Shown: positions 45,759-52,691, numbered from the stretch's first letter. The stretch is 64,000 bases of DNA from Streptomyces sp. NBC_01116 (GCF_041435495.1 NZ_CP108644.1:3147501-3211500); one strand, 5' to 3'. Notes: generated by a model not told the origin, from the sequence alone. Program-made: numbers and translations.

Positions 45759-45928
45759 CCTAAGGACTGTCCCGTAATCCCTGGTGGATCAGCGTGCGGC
45801 GTCGGATGCGGTGCATCGCAAGGCGGAGGGACATCCGCATACTGGATGTATGAGGACGTTCCGACAACGCGGCGAGGCGCCGTAGCTGTCGTCGCGCGCC
45901 CGCCAGGGATTACGGGACAGCCCTTAGG
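45759..45928. mobile_element. MITE-like fold-back element, 170 bp (copy 2)
   Basis: Terminal inverted repeats of 26 bp (one mismatch) begin CCTAAGGACTGTCCCGTAAT at 45759 and end at 45928. The interior contains ATCGCAAGGCGGAGGG, the stem CATAC-TGGAT-GTATG (45838-45852) and GACAACGCGGCGAG. These also occur in the element at 10111-10291, although the ends of the two differ. It is non-coding and was presumably moved by an IS5-type transposase in trans. Confidence 0.85.
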
Positions 45929-46023
45929 CGCGGCCGAGCGCTCCGGGTCCGGCTCGGCCCTTCCCCGTAGGTTCGGACACACTCGTCGTGAGGACGGACC
46001 GGACTACGTATCAGGGAGCCCGC

Positions 46024-46602
46024 ATGGCAACCATCCACGACACCACCTTGACGCCCAGCAAGCTGGAGCTCCTCACCGGCTGGCTGCCGAGGCAGAGCTG
46101 GTACGCGGGCTCAGGGGAGACGCCGGAGCTGGTCAAGGCCGGCGGGTTCCGTCTGGACGATCCGGAGGGAGAGGTCGGGATCGAGTTCATGGTCGTGGCG
46201 GACACGGCCGGGCAGGATCCGGTGGCGTATCTGGTGCCGCTGGGCTACCGCGGTGCGGCGCTGGAGGGCGTCCCCGGCGAGGCGCTGATCGGCACTTCCG
46301 ACCACGGGGTGCTCGGCACCCGGTGGATCTACGACGGCGCCCACGACCCGGTGGTACGGGCGCGGTTGCGCGCCCTTCTCCGCGGCGAGGCGAAGCCGCA
46401 GCAGCAGAACGTGAGCGACGCCCCCGACCCGACCGTCATCGTGCACGGGGCCGGTGCCGGCCAGGGGGTCGACGTCCGGATCAACCGCGTACTGCGGGCG
46501 ACGGAAGCCGAGCAGGGGGCGCCGGGGAGTCTCGTCGCCGGCTGGACCTGGCCGGACGGGACGGCCGCACGGGGCGAGATGGCGGCCGTGACCCCGCGGT
46601 AG
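46024..46602 (+). CDS. Maltokinase N-terminal cap-like domain protein
   Basis: A 192-residue protein resembling the N-terminal cap of actinobacterial maltokinases, often labelled 1,4-alpha-glucan branching protein. It has LTGWLPRQSWYAGSG, GIEFMVVADTAGQDPVAYLVPLGYRG and HGVLGTRWIYDGAHDPVV. The kinase domain itself is absent, so it is a stand-alone cap domain that may bind sugar or a partner. The MATIHDTTLTPSKLELL start is used. It was originally convergent with the acyl-CoA dehydrogenase gene, now displaced 10.6 kb to the right. Confidence 0.85.
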   Translation: MATIHDTTLTPSKLELLTGWLPRQSWYAGSGETPELVKAGGFRLDDPEGEVGIEFMVVADTAGQDPVAYLVPLGYRGAALEGVPGEALIGTSDHGVLGTRWIYDGAHDPVVRARLRALLRGEAKPQQQNVSDAPDPTVIVHGAGAGQGVDVRINRVLRATEAEQGAPGSLVAGWTWPDGTAARGEMAAVTPR

Positions 46603-46635
46603 CGTCCGCCACTCCGCTGTGGGCGGAGCCTTTGG

Positions 46636-46670
46636 GAACGGCCCCCGGCGTTCCGCACCGGGGGCCGTTC
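46636..46670. terminator. Terminator formerly shared with acyl-CoA dehydrogenase
   Basis: Perfect 13-bp arms GAACGGCCCCCGG (46636-46648) and complement (46658-46670) with a 9-nt loop. It ends the 46024 gene, and lies 12 bp from the old stop codon of the acyl-CoA dehydrogenase remnant. Confidence 0.9.
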
Positions 46671-46681
46671 GACGGAAGGCG

Positions 46682-46745
46682 TTACGGCAGGTTGCGCGCC
46701 ATCACGATGCGCTGGACCTGGTTGGTGCCCTCGTAGATCTGGGTG
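46682..46745 (-). pseudogene. Displaced 3' end of the acyl-CoA dehydrogenase gene
   Basis: Read leftward it encodes QIYEGTNQVQRIVMARNLP and a TAA stop, the exact C-terminus of the acyl-CoA dehydrogenase at 57296-58453. Upstream of it the frame breaks at the element border. It has the normal high-GC codons of the host, unlike the replacement copy at 57296-57359. It is the original host end, cut off when the element integrated. Confidence 0.92.
46737..46745. other. attL core of the integrated element
   Basis: ATCTGGGTG is the block of identity at the border, repeated at 57351-57359. To its left the sequence is host gene; to its right it is element DNA. The crossover lies somewhere within or near these 9 bp. 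Confidence 0.8.
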
Positions 46746-46763
46746 CTCTACGGCATACCTGCG

Positions 46764-46779
46764 CCTGACCTGCGAAAAC
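46764..46779. repeat. Arm-type repeat, left copy
   Basis: CCTGACCTGCGAAAAC is repeated exactly at 57276-57291, 16 bp inside each element end. A second pair, CCCAGGATTCCCCCAGGAT-like near 46801-46820 and 57183-57201, is also shared. These resemble integrase or excisionase arm-binding sites. Confidence 0.75.
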
Positions 46780-46868
46780 ACACTGCAAGTGAGGGGGTCC
46801 CCCAGGATTCCCCCAGGATCAGTCCAGAAGCAATGCTCTCACGCACTGGGCGCGTGACTACCTGCCGC

Positions 46869-47642
46869 TTACTCTGGGGAAGCCGAGTACCTTTCGACGC
46901 TGGCCCGTCCCGTGGAGCGGTCGAGTAGGCGCAACTCCCAGGGCCCACTGTTCACGTCGAAGTCCTTTCCGAACCCGACCCACTTGCCCGCCATACGGCG
47001 GCCCGTCGGCTCGATCAGTAGCTGGACGGCACCGTGGTACCGGGCACCGTGGTAATAGCCGTTCACCGCTGTCTGTTCCGTCCACGTGCCTGTGATGATG
47101 TTCCGGTCCACGGTCAGATCCAGAGACAGGGGGCTGTCGGGGTTGGTCGACGCTCCTGGCAGGCTCTGGGCAGTCAGCCTGTTGCCGTGCTGGACGATGA
47201 CGACATGGTGCTTGCAGTCGAAAGTCTCGTCACGGCTGGACGAGTAGAACTCGTAACGAGACAACCAGATACCTGCGTACTCGCCTTGCGTCTCCGGCTC
47301 CGGGCTTGTGACGGCATTGGTCGTGCCGACTTCCCCAGCTTCCATATCGTGGCCTCCTGCGCCGTCTGAGTGGACGCGTGTCATAGGGATCGCAAACCCT
47401 AGTGACTCGGGGGCGCGGCCAGTGAACTGTTTGAGTGCTCGCGCGTACAGCGGGCGGCACGTCTTGGTCATCCCGGACTCCCAACGCTGCACCAGTCGCT
47501 TGGAAGCATCGTTCGGTTCGCCCAGTTCTTCCCCCGCCCCACGTAATCCCTGGGCGAACTCGTCTTGGCTGAGGTTCATCGACTTGCGTACGGAGGTCAG
47601 TACGTCGTTGGGAACTCGCTCACGCTCGGCCGTAGTCGTCAT
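46869..47642 (-). CDS. XRE-family transcriptional regulator with C-terminal beta domain
   Basis: A 257-residue regulator. The N-terminal Cro/C1-type helix-turn-helix (about residues 10-75) includes VRKSMNLSQDEFAQGLRG and KRLVQRWESGMTK. The remainder (about 110-257) is a beta-rich domain (YAGIWLSRYEFYSSSRDETFDCKHHVVIVQHGNRL, then ITGTWTEQTAVNGYYHGARYHGAVQLL) seen in Streptomyces HTH proteins and perhaps binding a signal. It is divergent from the small gene at 47764 across a 121-bp spacer with an inverted repeat. By position it may be the master repressor of the element. Confidence 0.85.
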   Translation of the reverse strand: MTTTAERERVPNDVLTSVRKSMNLSQDEFAQGLRGAGEELGEPNDASKRLVQRWESGMTKTCRPLYARALKQFTGRAPESLGFAIPMTRVHSDGAGGHDMEAGEVGTTNAVTSPEPETQGEYAGIWLSRYEFYSSSRDETFDCKHHVVIVQHGNRLTAQSLPGASTNPDSPLSLDLTVDRNIITGTWTEQTAVNGYYHGARYHGAVQLLIEPTGRRMAGKWVGFGKDFDVNSGPWELRLLDRSTGRASVERYSASPE

Positions 47643-47702
47643 GGTCCGAGGCTAGCGACGCAGCACCTCGAATGACACCGGTTTGACGCCCTAGGAGTGA
47701 CG

Positions 47703-47730
47703 TCGAGATGACGCCTCATGGTCGTCTCGA
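47703..47730. promoter_or_regulatory. Inverted-repeat operator candidate in the divergent spacer
   Basis: TCGAGATGA (47703-47711) and TCGTCTCGA (47722-47730) form arms that agree at 8 of 9 positions and are separated by 10 bp. The site lies between the start of the XRE regulator and the rightward cargo genes. A TTGACG hexamer sits just to the left of it. It could be where the regulator binds. Confidence 0.45.
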
Positions 47731-47763
47731 ACGTCGCCGCGATGGTCGAGGCTAATCCGGAAC

Positions 47764-47967
47764 ATGGTCGACATGTCCATCCGCATCAGCGCCTACAAGG
47801 TGAGAGCCAACGGTACGCAGACCGAGCCACGAACCCTGTACGAGGGTGAGGGCGGGGAGCCCCTAGCGACTGGTCTGATGCCCCCGTGCCTGTGCCCCAG
47901 GTGCAGAGGCGGACGGCATGAACGGAGCACGTCGGACATCCAACTACGTGGAGGCAAGCCAGCATGA
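47764..47967 (+). CDS. Small hypothetical protein, 67 aa
   Basis: An unrecognised small protein. It has SIRISAYKVRANGTQTEPRTLYEG and a CLCPRC motif that could bind zinc. Its stop overlaps the next gene's ATG by 4 bp, so it is translationally coupled to the GRDP-like protein. The start may be the ATG at 47764 or one 9 bp later. It lies just to the right of the candidate operator. Confidence 0.6.
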   Translation: MVDMSIRISAYKVRANGTQTEPRTLYEGEGGEPLATGLMPPCLCPRCRGGRHERSTSDIQLRGGKPA

Positions 47968-48464
47968 ATACGGCAGTAGTGATCCGCGACCCGAAGACGT
48001 ACGTCACGCCGGACGTGTGGGAGCGGGAGGTAACCCTTCTCCTCCGGAACCCGGACAACACCCGAGAACTGGCGGAAGCCAAGTTCGGGCAGGCCATCGC
48101 CTACCTGGTCACGTGCGGCGAGAACGCGGACCTTCTCATGGGTCCGTCCGTACAGGTGGACGAGGCGTGGCACTCGTTCATGCTCGACTCGATCCCCTAT
48201 CACCACTTCACCAACCGGCACTTCGGCCGGTACATCCACCACGTTCCCGAGCTTCAGGGAACGACGGCCGGGGTCCAATGCCTCAGCGACGACGAGGCGA
48301 CGCGGGAGGGGCACGACTCCAGGACCGGCGGCCCGCTGGTCCTGGAGCAGACGATCAAGGCCATCAAGGCGGCCGGGTTCGAGATCGACCCCGACCTGTG
48401 GGGCATGGAGAGTGCAGCCGACTGCAACCAGTGCCACGCCGGGTGCCACGACTCACCCAAGTAG
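47964..48464 (+). CDS. GRDP-like (glycine-rich-domain-protein-like) small protein
   Basis: A 166-residue cargo protein. The segment VDEAWHSFMLDSIPYHHFTNRHFGRYIHHVP has the D-x2-WH, then Y and HH spacing of the GRDP-like/DUF1399 family; this is the main basis for the call. A C-terminal QCHAGCH motif with neighbouring Cys/His may bind metal. It shows no signal peptide or helices. The function of the family is not established. It is coupled to the 47764 gene and ends in a hairpin terminator at 48485-48516. Confidence 0.6.
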   Translation: MNTAVVIRDPKTYVTPDVWEREVTLLLRNPDNTRELAEAKFGQAIAYLVTCGENADLLMGPSVQVDEAWHSFMLDSIPYHHFTNRHFGRYIHHVPELQGTTAGVQCLSDDEATREGHDSRTGGPLVLEQTIKAIKAAGFEIDPDLWGMESAADCNQCHAGCHDSPK

Positions 48465-48484
48465 AGCCGCATAGCCGTTGAGTT

Positions 48485-48516
48485 GGGGCCTACCCCGTAC
48501 GTTGGGAGTAGGCCCC
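48485..48516 (+). terminator. Terminator after the GRDP-like gene
   Basis: Arms GGGGCCTAC and GTAGGCCCC (9 bp) with a 14-nt loop are followed by TTCT. The stem ends about 20 nt before the methyltransferase start at 48539, whose ribosome site GGAAAGGA follows directly. Confidence 0.75.
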
Positions 48517-48538
48517 TTCTGCTGGAAAGGATCACCGC

Positions 48539-49168
48539 ATGTCATTGGCCGAGTCCTGGGACAAATACGCGGTCGGAAGCAAGCCGCGCAGGGCAGTGAA
48601 CGCCACGGGCGAGACGACGTGGCTGAACTGGACTCAGTACGCCGATCACGGACCGAACGAGAGCGTTCTAGGAGCCGTCGCCGGACGTCGGGTGCTGGAA
48701 CTCGGCTCAGGCAGCGGGAGCAACCTGGCACACCTGGTCACGCTCGGCGCGACGGGCCTGGGAGTGGACGTTGCACCAGCCCGGGAAACGGTCGCAAAGG
48801 AACGCTGGGCCGGTCTGGCAGGTATTGAGTTCCGCACGGCAGAGGCGACGGCATTCCTGAGCGAGACGGACAAGACCTTTGACGTCGTGCTCTCCATCTT
48901 TGGTGCCGTGTGGTTCGTCGATCCGCACACCCTGCTACCGCTGATTCGATCCCGTATGGCTTCGGGTGGCACTCTCGCGTTCTCCCACCTTCCCGCCGGA
49001 AGTCAAGACGTGAAACCAGGCGGGGCAGGGTTGCGTCACAACCACAGTCTCGATGCGTGGGAACACCTGCTCGCAAGCCACGGATTCGCGGCGGTGTCAG
49101 CGTCACTGATCGATCCGCCGCAGGGCAGGACCCTGGGCACGATGCTCGTACGCGCGCTGGCGCGCTGA
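48539..49168 (+). CDS. Class I SAM-dependent methyltransferase (element cargo)
   Basis: A 209-residue methyltransferase. Motif I is VLELGSGSGSNLAHLVTLGA; then GLGVDVAPARETVAKERW, FDVVLSIFGAVWFVDP and LLPLIRSRMASGGTLAFSH. A typical small-molecule methyltransferase core, with no DNA-methylase DPPY-type motif. It is preceded by a terminator and has its own ribosome site. Its position at the end of an integrated element, next to the regulator and GRDP-like gene, marks it as cargo. Substrate unknown. Confidence 0.88.
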   Translation: MSLAESWDKYAVGSKPRRAVNATGETTWLNWTQYADHGPNESVLGAVAGRRVLELGSGSGSNLAHLVTLGATGLGVDVAPARETVAKERWAGLAGIEFRTAEATAFLSETDKTFDVVLSIFGAVWFVDPHTLLPLIRSRMASGGTLAFSHLPAGSQDVKPGGAGLRHNHSLDAWEHLLASHGFAAVSASLIDPPQGRTLGTMLVRALAR

Positions 49169-49201
49169 CCGCGCACATCGGCGGCCACTGATCAACGGAG
49201 G

Positions 49202-49229
49202 ACGCCCCTGCCACGAATGGCAGGGGCGT
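49202..49229. terminator. Bidirectional terminator at the cargo/replication gene junction
   Basis: ACGCCCCTGCCA and TGGCAGGGGCGT, perfect 12-bp arms with a CGAA loop, followed by TCATTTGGTTTG. It separates the rightward methyltransferase (ends 49168) from the leftward DUF3987-like gene (ends 49251). Confidence 0.9.
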
Positions 49230-49250
49230 TCATTTGGTTTGTTCGGGTGA

Positions 49251-50660
49251 TCAGAGGAGAGCGTGGAAGGGGTTGGAACCTCTGGCCGGTTCCGGCCGCT
49301 TCACTGGCACGGGCTCCGGTGACTGCTTCGGTGCTGTTCTGTAGGTGTCGATCTGTACGACCGTGGCGCGCTTCACGTCACGCTCTGGGTCAGCCGGCCG
49401 CGACAGAGGGCTATGGGAATCGTCGCTCCGATTCTGCCTACGGTCCGCGCTGGCCGGCTGGGGCACAGCGTGAGCGGAACTGTCATCGCGGAGTGTGAAG
49501 ACGGTGGCGGGTCGGCCTGTCTTGCCCGACCGTTCCACGGTCACCCTGATTCCGGTGAGTGCCTTGACCTCACTGGCGGTGGCTCCCACGTACGGGAGTA
49601 CCTGTGAGGACGTGGCCCGTCCTCCGTGCAGTTCGATGCGGGCCCGGACTTTGTCGGTGAGGCTGAGGGGCTGTCGGTTCGTCTTCGGGGATGTGGCTCC
49701 CTTGGTGATCCGCACGGTGTCCTGGACGGAGCGTCGGACCAGGCTGAAAGCGGCCGACAGGATCTCTTCCGTGATGGACTCGGAGCACTCGGAAGCGGCC
49801 AGACAGGCAGCAACCCTGAGTGTCTGCTCTGCGGTCCGCTCGATGAACACCGCCTGCCCCTCCGGCAGAGTCTCACCCAGGATGCGGGCGTAGCGGCGGA
49901 CGATCCTCCACAGCGGGCGGGCGTCCTCGGCGAGGGTGATGACGCGGGGGCGTGCGGTGGCCCAGGTGTAGGCGTCGGCGAGTTCGCGGCTGTCGATGTC
50001 GGGGAGGCTGACGCGGTCGTCGTCCAGCATCGGGACGGACCGGAGGAGGAAGGGCAGAATGCGGTTGTAGGAGCCGCCCGCTGCTTCTGATTCGCCTACG
50101 TACTTGGTCCAGTCGGACGGGGTGACGTGGCAGTGCAGGACCATGGCGGGGTCGCGTATTTCCTGCGCCTCTTCCTTGGTGGTGTTGCGGAGCGTCGCCC
50201 CGTCCCACGCCGCGCGGAGCTTGGTGGTGAAGGAGGGGTCGCGCTTGACCCTGCGGAGCACTTCCGACCATTCCTCTTCCACCACCAGGGTGCGCACGTC
50301 GCGCCCGGCCTCTGTCTCTGCGGTGGCTTCCTGCTGGTTCCACAGGTGGTTGACCAGACTTGCCCCGGACGTGATGCCGGATGTGGAGTGGGTGGCCAGG
50401 AAGCGGCCAACCGGCCTGTCCAGGACGTGTTGCGCAGCTCGGAGTGCCGAGCCCTTGCCCCGGCCTGTTCCTGCGACCAGGGCGGACCACAGGAGCACGG
50501 GGCGGGTGTTGCCCCGCGAACTAACCCTGACGGTTCCGCCGATGGCAGCGGACCACATCGACAGGGAAGCCACGTACACCCCCAGTTCGTCCGTTTCGAG
50601 GGAGGGGGAAATCTCATGGACCGCACGGCCGATGGGGCCGTGGAGAACAGGGGTGTTCAT
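49251..50660 (-). CDS. DUF3987-like P-loop ATPase, probable replication protein
   Basis: A 469-residue protein. A Walker-A-like GTGRGKGS is near residue 57, then LVVEEEWSEVLRRVKRDPS (Walker B-like acidic) and LRAAWDGATLRNTTKEE, with HCHVTPSDWTKYV and YNRILPFLLRSVP. This pattern fits DUF3987/YfjI-like proteins found near primases and in phages and satellites. The C-terminal third is a helix-rich segment followed by a low-complexity Pro tail. Its start (50660) overlaps the stop of the upstream gene (ATGA). It probably drives element replication; the primase part seems absent. Confidence 0.75.
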   Translation of the reverse strand: MNTPVLHGPIGRAVHEISPSLETDELGVYVASLSMWSAAIGGTVRVSSRGNTRPVLLWSALVAGTGRGKGSALRAAQHVLDRPVGRFLATHSTSGITSGASLVNHLWNQQEATAETEAGRDVRTLVVEEEWSEVLRRVKRDPSFTTKLRAAWDGATLRNTTKEEAQEIRDPAMVLHCHVTPSDWTKYVGESEAAGGSYNRILPFLLRSVPMLDDDRVSLPDIDSRELADAYTWATARPRVITLAEDARPLWRIVRRYARILGETLPEGQAVFIERTAEQTLRVAACLAASECSESITEEILSAAFSLVRRSVQDTVRITKGATSPKTNRQPLSLTDKVRARIELHGGRATSSQVLPYVGATASEVKALTGIRVTVERSGKTGRPATVFTLRDDSSAHAVPQPASADRRQNRSDDSHSPLSRPADPERDVKRATVVQIDTYRTAPKQSPEPVPVKRPEPARGSNPFHALL

Positions 50661-51040
50661 GCTGCTGCCTTTTCCTGGGAGTTGGTGCGGTTGAGGGGGA
50701 CGACGGACCGCCACCGGCCCCCGTCCTTGGTCTGGTGGTGAGGTTCCTTCGCTGTCCTGCGCAGCAGGGGGAGCAGGTCGCCCCCGTCCGCCGGAATGAT
50801 CACGGCGATACATCGCACTGCCTTGCCCGTGGGGATGCGCCGTGCGACAGAGGCGACCGTCAGGAGGTCGTCACTCACGATGCCCGTGCGGTCCTTGCCC
50901 CGGGGAGTCATCCAGGTGACCCATGACCCCGGTGTGCACTTGCCCTTGGACGGTTTGGAGCCTGCCCCGTACCCCTTGGCGCTCTTCCACACGCTCAGGT
51001 CACGGGGCCCGGGGTGACGGCCGCACTCAGCGGCCGTCAC
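50657..51040 (-). CDS. Hypothetical protein upstream of the DUF3987-like gene
   Basis: An unrecognised 127-residue basic protein. It has SVWKSAKGYGAGSKPSKGK, then SWVTWMTPRGKDRTGI and a VAVIIPADGGDLL-like stretch. Its GTG start lies inside a perfect inverted repeat with 11-bp arms (51014-51024 and 51030-51040), so initiation may be controlled by RNA structure or may occur at a later GTG. Only 14 bp separate it from the BRCT-Lsr2 gene, and its end is coupled to the ATPase gene. Confidence 0.6.
   Translation of the reverse strand: MTAAECGRHPGPRDLSVWKSAKGYGAGSKPSKGKCTPGSWVTWMTPRGKDRTGIVSDDLLTVASVARRIPTGKAVRCIAVIIPADGGDLLPLLRRTAKEPHHQTKDGGRWRSVVPLNRTNSQEKAAA
51014..51040 (-). promoter_or_regulatory. 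Inverted repeat spanning a start codon
   Basis: GTGACGGCCGC (51014-51024), loop ACTCA, and GCGGCCGTCAC (51030-51040). The terminal GTG is the start codon of the leftward gene. The structure sits 14 bp past the stop of the BRCT-Lsr2 gene and could act as an attenuator or terminator, or hide the start codon. Confidence 0.55.
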
Positions 51041-51054
51041 CGTAGGCGCGGCAC

Positions 51055-51762
51055 TCAGGCCGCTGCCGCTTTTCCCTCCGAAGCGTCCCTGTGCGACATA
51101 TCAAAGGCGTGCCGCACGTGCATGGGGATGCGCCCCTTGGTGGGTATGTCGTATCCGTTGGTCCGGGCCCACGCCCGCACGGCCCGGTTGCGCTCCCGCT
51201 CGCTCATCTCTTTCGGGCCCACCTTGGCAGGCTCAGGGAGCGGGTCACCACCAACCAACTCACCGGCACAGACTGCGGACTTGAACCGTCCGGGTTCCCG
51301 TACGTCCATGCACCCGATGCCCCGTTCCGCAGCGTCCCGGAGCTTGGACCCGCTCCGCTCGCCACCCTCACCCAGGATCAGCAGCACAGTGGACTCATCG
51401 GCACGGCCCACCACCTGATACCCCAGGTTACGGACCGCTTCGCGCGCGGTCTCCCAGTCATATCCGGGCACTTCCCCCGCGATCATCACGGACGGAACGG
51501 GGGCAGTGGCAGGCTCCTCCGGCTCCGGCTCCGGCTCCGGGACGGGGACGGGGACGGGGACAGGTTCAGCGGAAGTGTCGTGCACCCCGGCTCCCAGGGC
51601 GTCAACAAGGTAGCGAGCAAAGGTGGCGTTGTGCTCAACACAGAGATCCCACGCACGCACTCCCAGCGTCAGCGTTTCTGTCGCCTCTTCCTCGCTCCCG
51701 TCACGCGCAATGTGCGCATCACAGAGAACCTTTTCAACGGGGACCAGAACCGTAGTCCTCAT
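51055..51762 (-). CDS. BRCT-Lsr2 fusion protein
   Basis: A 235-residue protein. The N-terminal 55 residues (MRTTVLVPVEKVLCDAH) resemble the N-terminal part of actinophage Lsr2-like proteins. A Pro/Glu repeat linker follows. A BRCT domain (about 95-175) has VPSVMIAGEVPGYDWETAREAV and the GSKLRDAAERGIGCMDVREPGRF segment as in DNA ligase. The C-terminus (about 195-230) is a good match to the Lsr2 AT-rich-DNA-binding domain (RNRAVRAWARTNGYDIPTKGRIPMHV). AAGGAA precedes the ATG. It probably binds AT-rich DNA, including its own AT-rich leader. Confidence 0.8.
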   Translation of the reverse strand: MRTTVLVPVEKVLCDAHIARDGSEEEATETLTLGVRAWDLCVEHNATFARYLVDALGAGVHDTSAEPVPVPVPVPEPEPEPEEPATAPVPSVMIAGEVPGYDWETAREAVRNLGYQVVGRADESTVLLILGEGGERSGSKLRDAAERGIGCMDVREPGRFKSAVCAGELVGGDPLPEPAKVGPKEMSERERNRAVRAWARTNGYDIPTKGRIPMHVRHAFDMSHRDASEGKAAAA

Positions 51763-52004
51763 AACGCCACGTTCCTTGGGTAGAGAGAAAGTGTCAGCGG
51801 GACACCGGAGCACTGCTCTAACGACTCTCCCGCTTAACCCCTATTCTCCACGACCCGTATCACAGGGTGATAACTAACAGATAACTGAAGCATTACTCAA
51901 TATGAATTGAATGGTGGGGTAATGCCCAATTAAAAAGAAATAGGACCCACCGGGGGTGCCATCCTTCCATAATGTTTGCCAATCAGATCCCCATGGTCAG
52001 CAGG
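51763..52004 (-). promoter_or_regulatory. AT-rich leader/promoter region of the BRCT-Lsr2 operon
   Basis: This 242-bp spacer is far more AT-rich than anything nearby. It carries direct repeats of GATAACT (51867-51890 area, GATAACTAAC AGATAACTGA). On the minus strand, TTGAGT followed by about 17-18 nt and TTAGTT/TAGTTA resembles a promoter. T-rich tracts follow a weak stem near 51945, which may end the upstream operon. It could be an Lsr2 target or an origin-like region. No gene is seen in it. Confidence 0.5.
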
Positions 52005-52220
52005 TCACATCTGGCGGCACACATGACACTTCTTCGGCTGATGCTTCAGATCGTCGCCCCATGGCCGATCCTTCTTCATCAGTTCCCATCCTGTGTGGAT
52101 TGCGAACTCCAGGAAGCAACCGGAGCACTGGGGTTCACTCCACGGGCATTCATAACCGGGGCGATGTGTACCGCTGTGACGTCCGGCGGCCCCGGCTTTG
52201 GCTGCTCGCCGGGCGCTCAC
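52005..52220 (-). CDS. Small Cys-rich zinc-finger-like protein
   Basis: A 71-residue protein. CPWSEPQCSGC and KKCHVCRQM provide five cysteines with two CxxC pairs, plus a His between, a likely zinc knuckle. Its start overlaps the stop of the terminase-like gene by 4 bp (ATGA), so they are coupled. Unknown function; small zinc proteins of this sort are common in actinophage late operons. Confidence 0.6.
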   Translation of the reverse strand: MSARRAAKAGAAGRHSGTHRPGYECPWSEPQCSGCFLEFAIHTGWELMKKDRPWGDDLKHQPKKCHVCRQM

Positions 52221-52561
52221 TGTACGTCCCCCTCAAAGGCCCATCCCAAGCGCTTCATACCGTCAGCGGTGAGACCCAGGGACGTTGCCAACTGCCCGTA
52301 CTCCGTCAGATGCTCCCGCGTAGCTGTGCCGTCCAGGATCTTCCCGTAATAGGCCAGCATCACGGCCACAGTCGGCACATACGACTCATCCCAGCGCGAC
52401 GCCTGGGGACTGTTCCACCACTGCTTCCACTGTTCGACTTCAGAATCTGCCCATTCCCTTGCCAGGGGCAGATCAGGAACAGGGAGGCCATGGTCGTACG
52501 GAAGTACATCCAGGCCCTTGTATCGGGAGTGTGGAGAATCAGGGTTACGTGTCTTGGGCAT
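52217..52561 (-). CDS. Terminase small subunit-like protein
   Basis: A 114-residue helical protein. The run LAREWADSEVEQWKQWWNSP, then SYVPTVAVMLAYYGKILDG and the LATSLGLTADGMKRLGWAFEGD end match the usual pattern of actinophage TerS proteins (a W-x2-WW-SP core and a LGLSP-RRxLxW tail). TerS recognises the packaging site and feeds DNA to the large subunit. No large subunit is present. GGAGG sits just before the ATG. It overlaps the small Cys-rich gene. Confidence 0.75.
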   Translation of the reverse strand: MPKTRNPDSPHSRYKGLDVLPYDHGLPVPDLPLAREWADSEVEQWKQWWNSPQASRWDESYVPTVAVMLAYYGKILDGTATREHLTEYGQLATSLGLTADGMKRLGWAFEGDVQ

Positions 52562-52649
52562 AACTAACCTCCAAAAATCATCCTGTTGATTTCGGTTACG
52601 GCCCGCTCCGCCGGCTCTCAGCCCAGCGTGAGGGAAACCAACAAAAAGA

Positions 52650-52676
52650 GGGCCCCCGCTGTGACAGCAGGGGCCC
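52650..52676 (-). terminator. Terminator after the capsid gene
   Basis: Inverted repeat GGGCCCCCGCTG / CAGCAGGGGCCC (one mismatch) around a short loop, followed on the minus strand by TCTTTTTGTTGG. It lies just beyond the capsid stop (52692), so the capsid operon ends here and the terminase-like gene has a separate start. Confidence 0.85.
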
Positions 52677-52691
52677 CGAAACGGTTAATGA

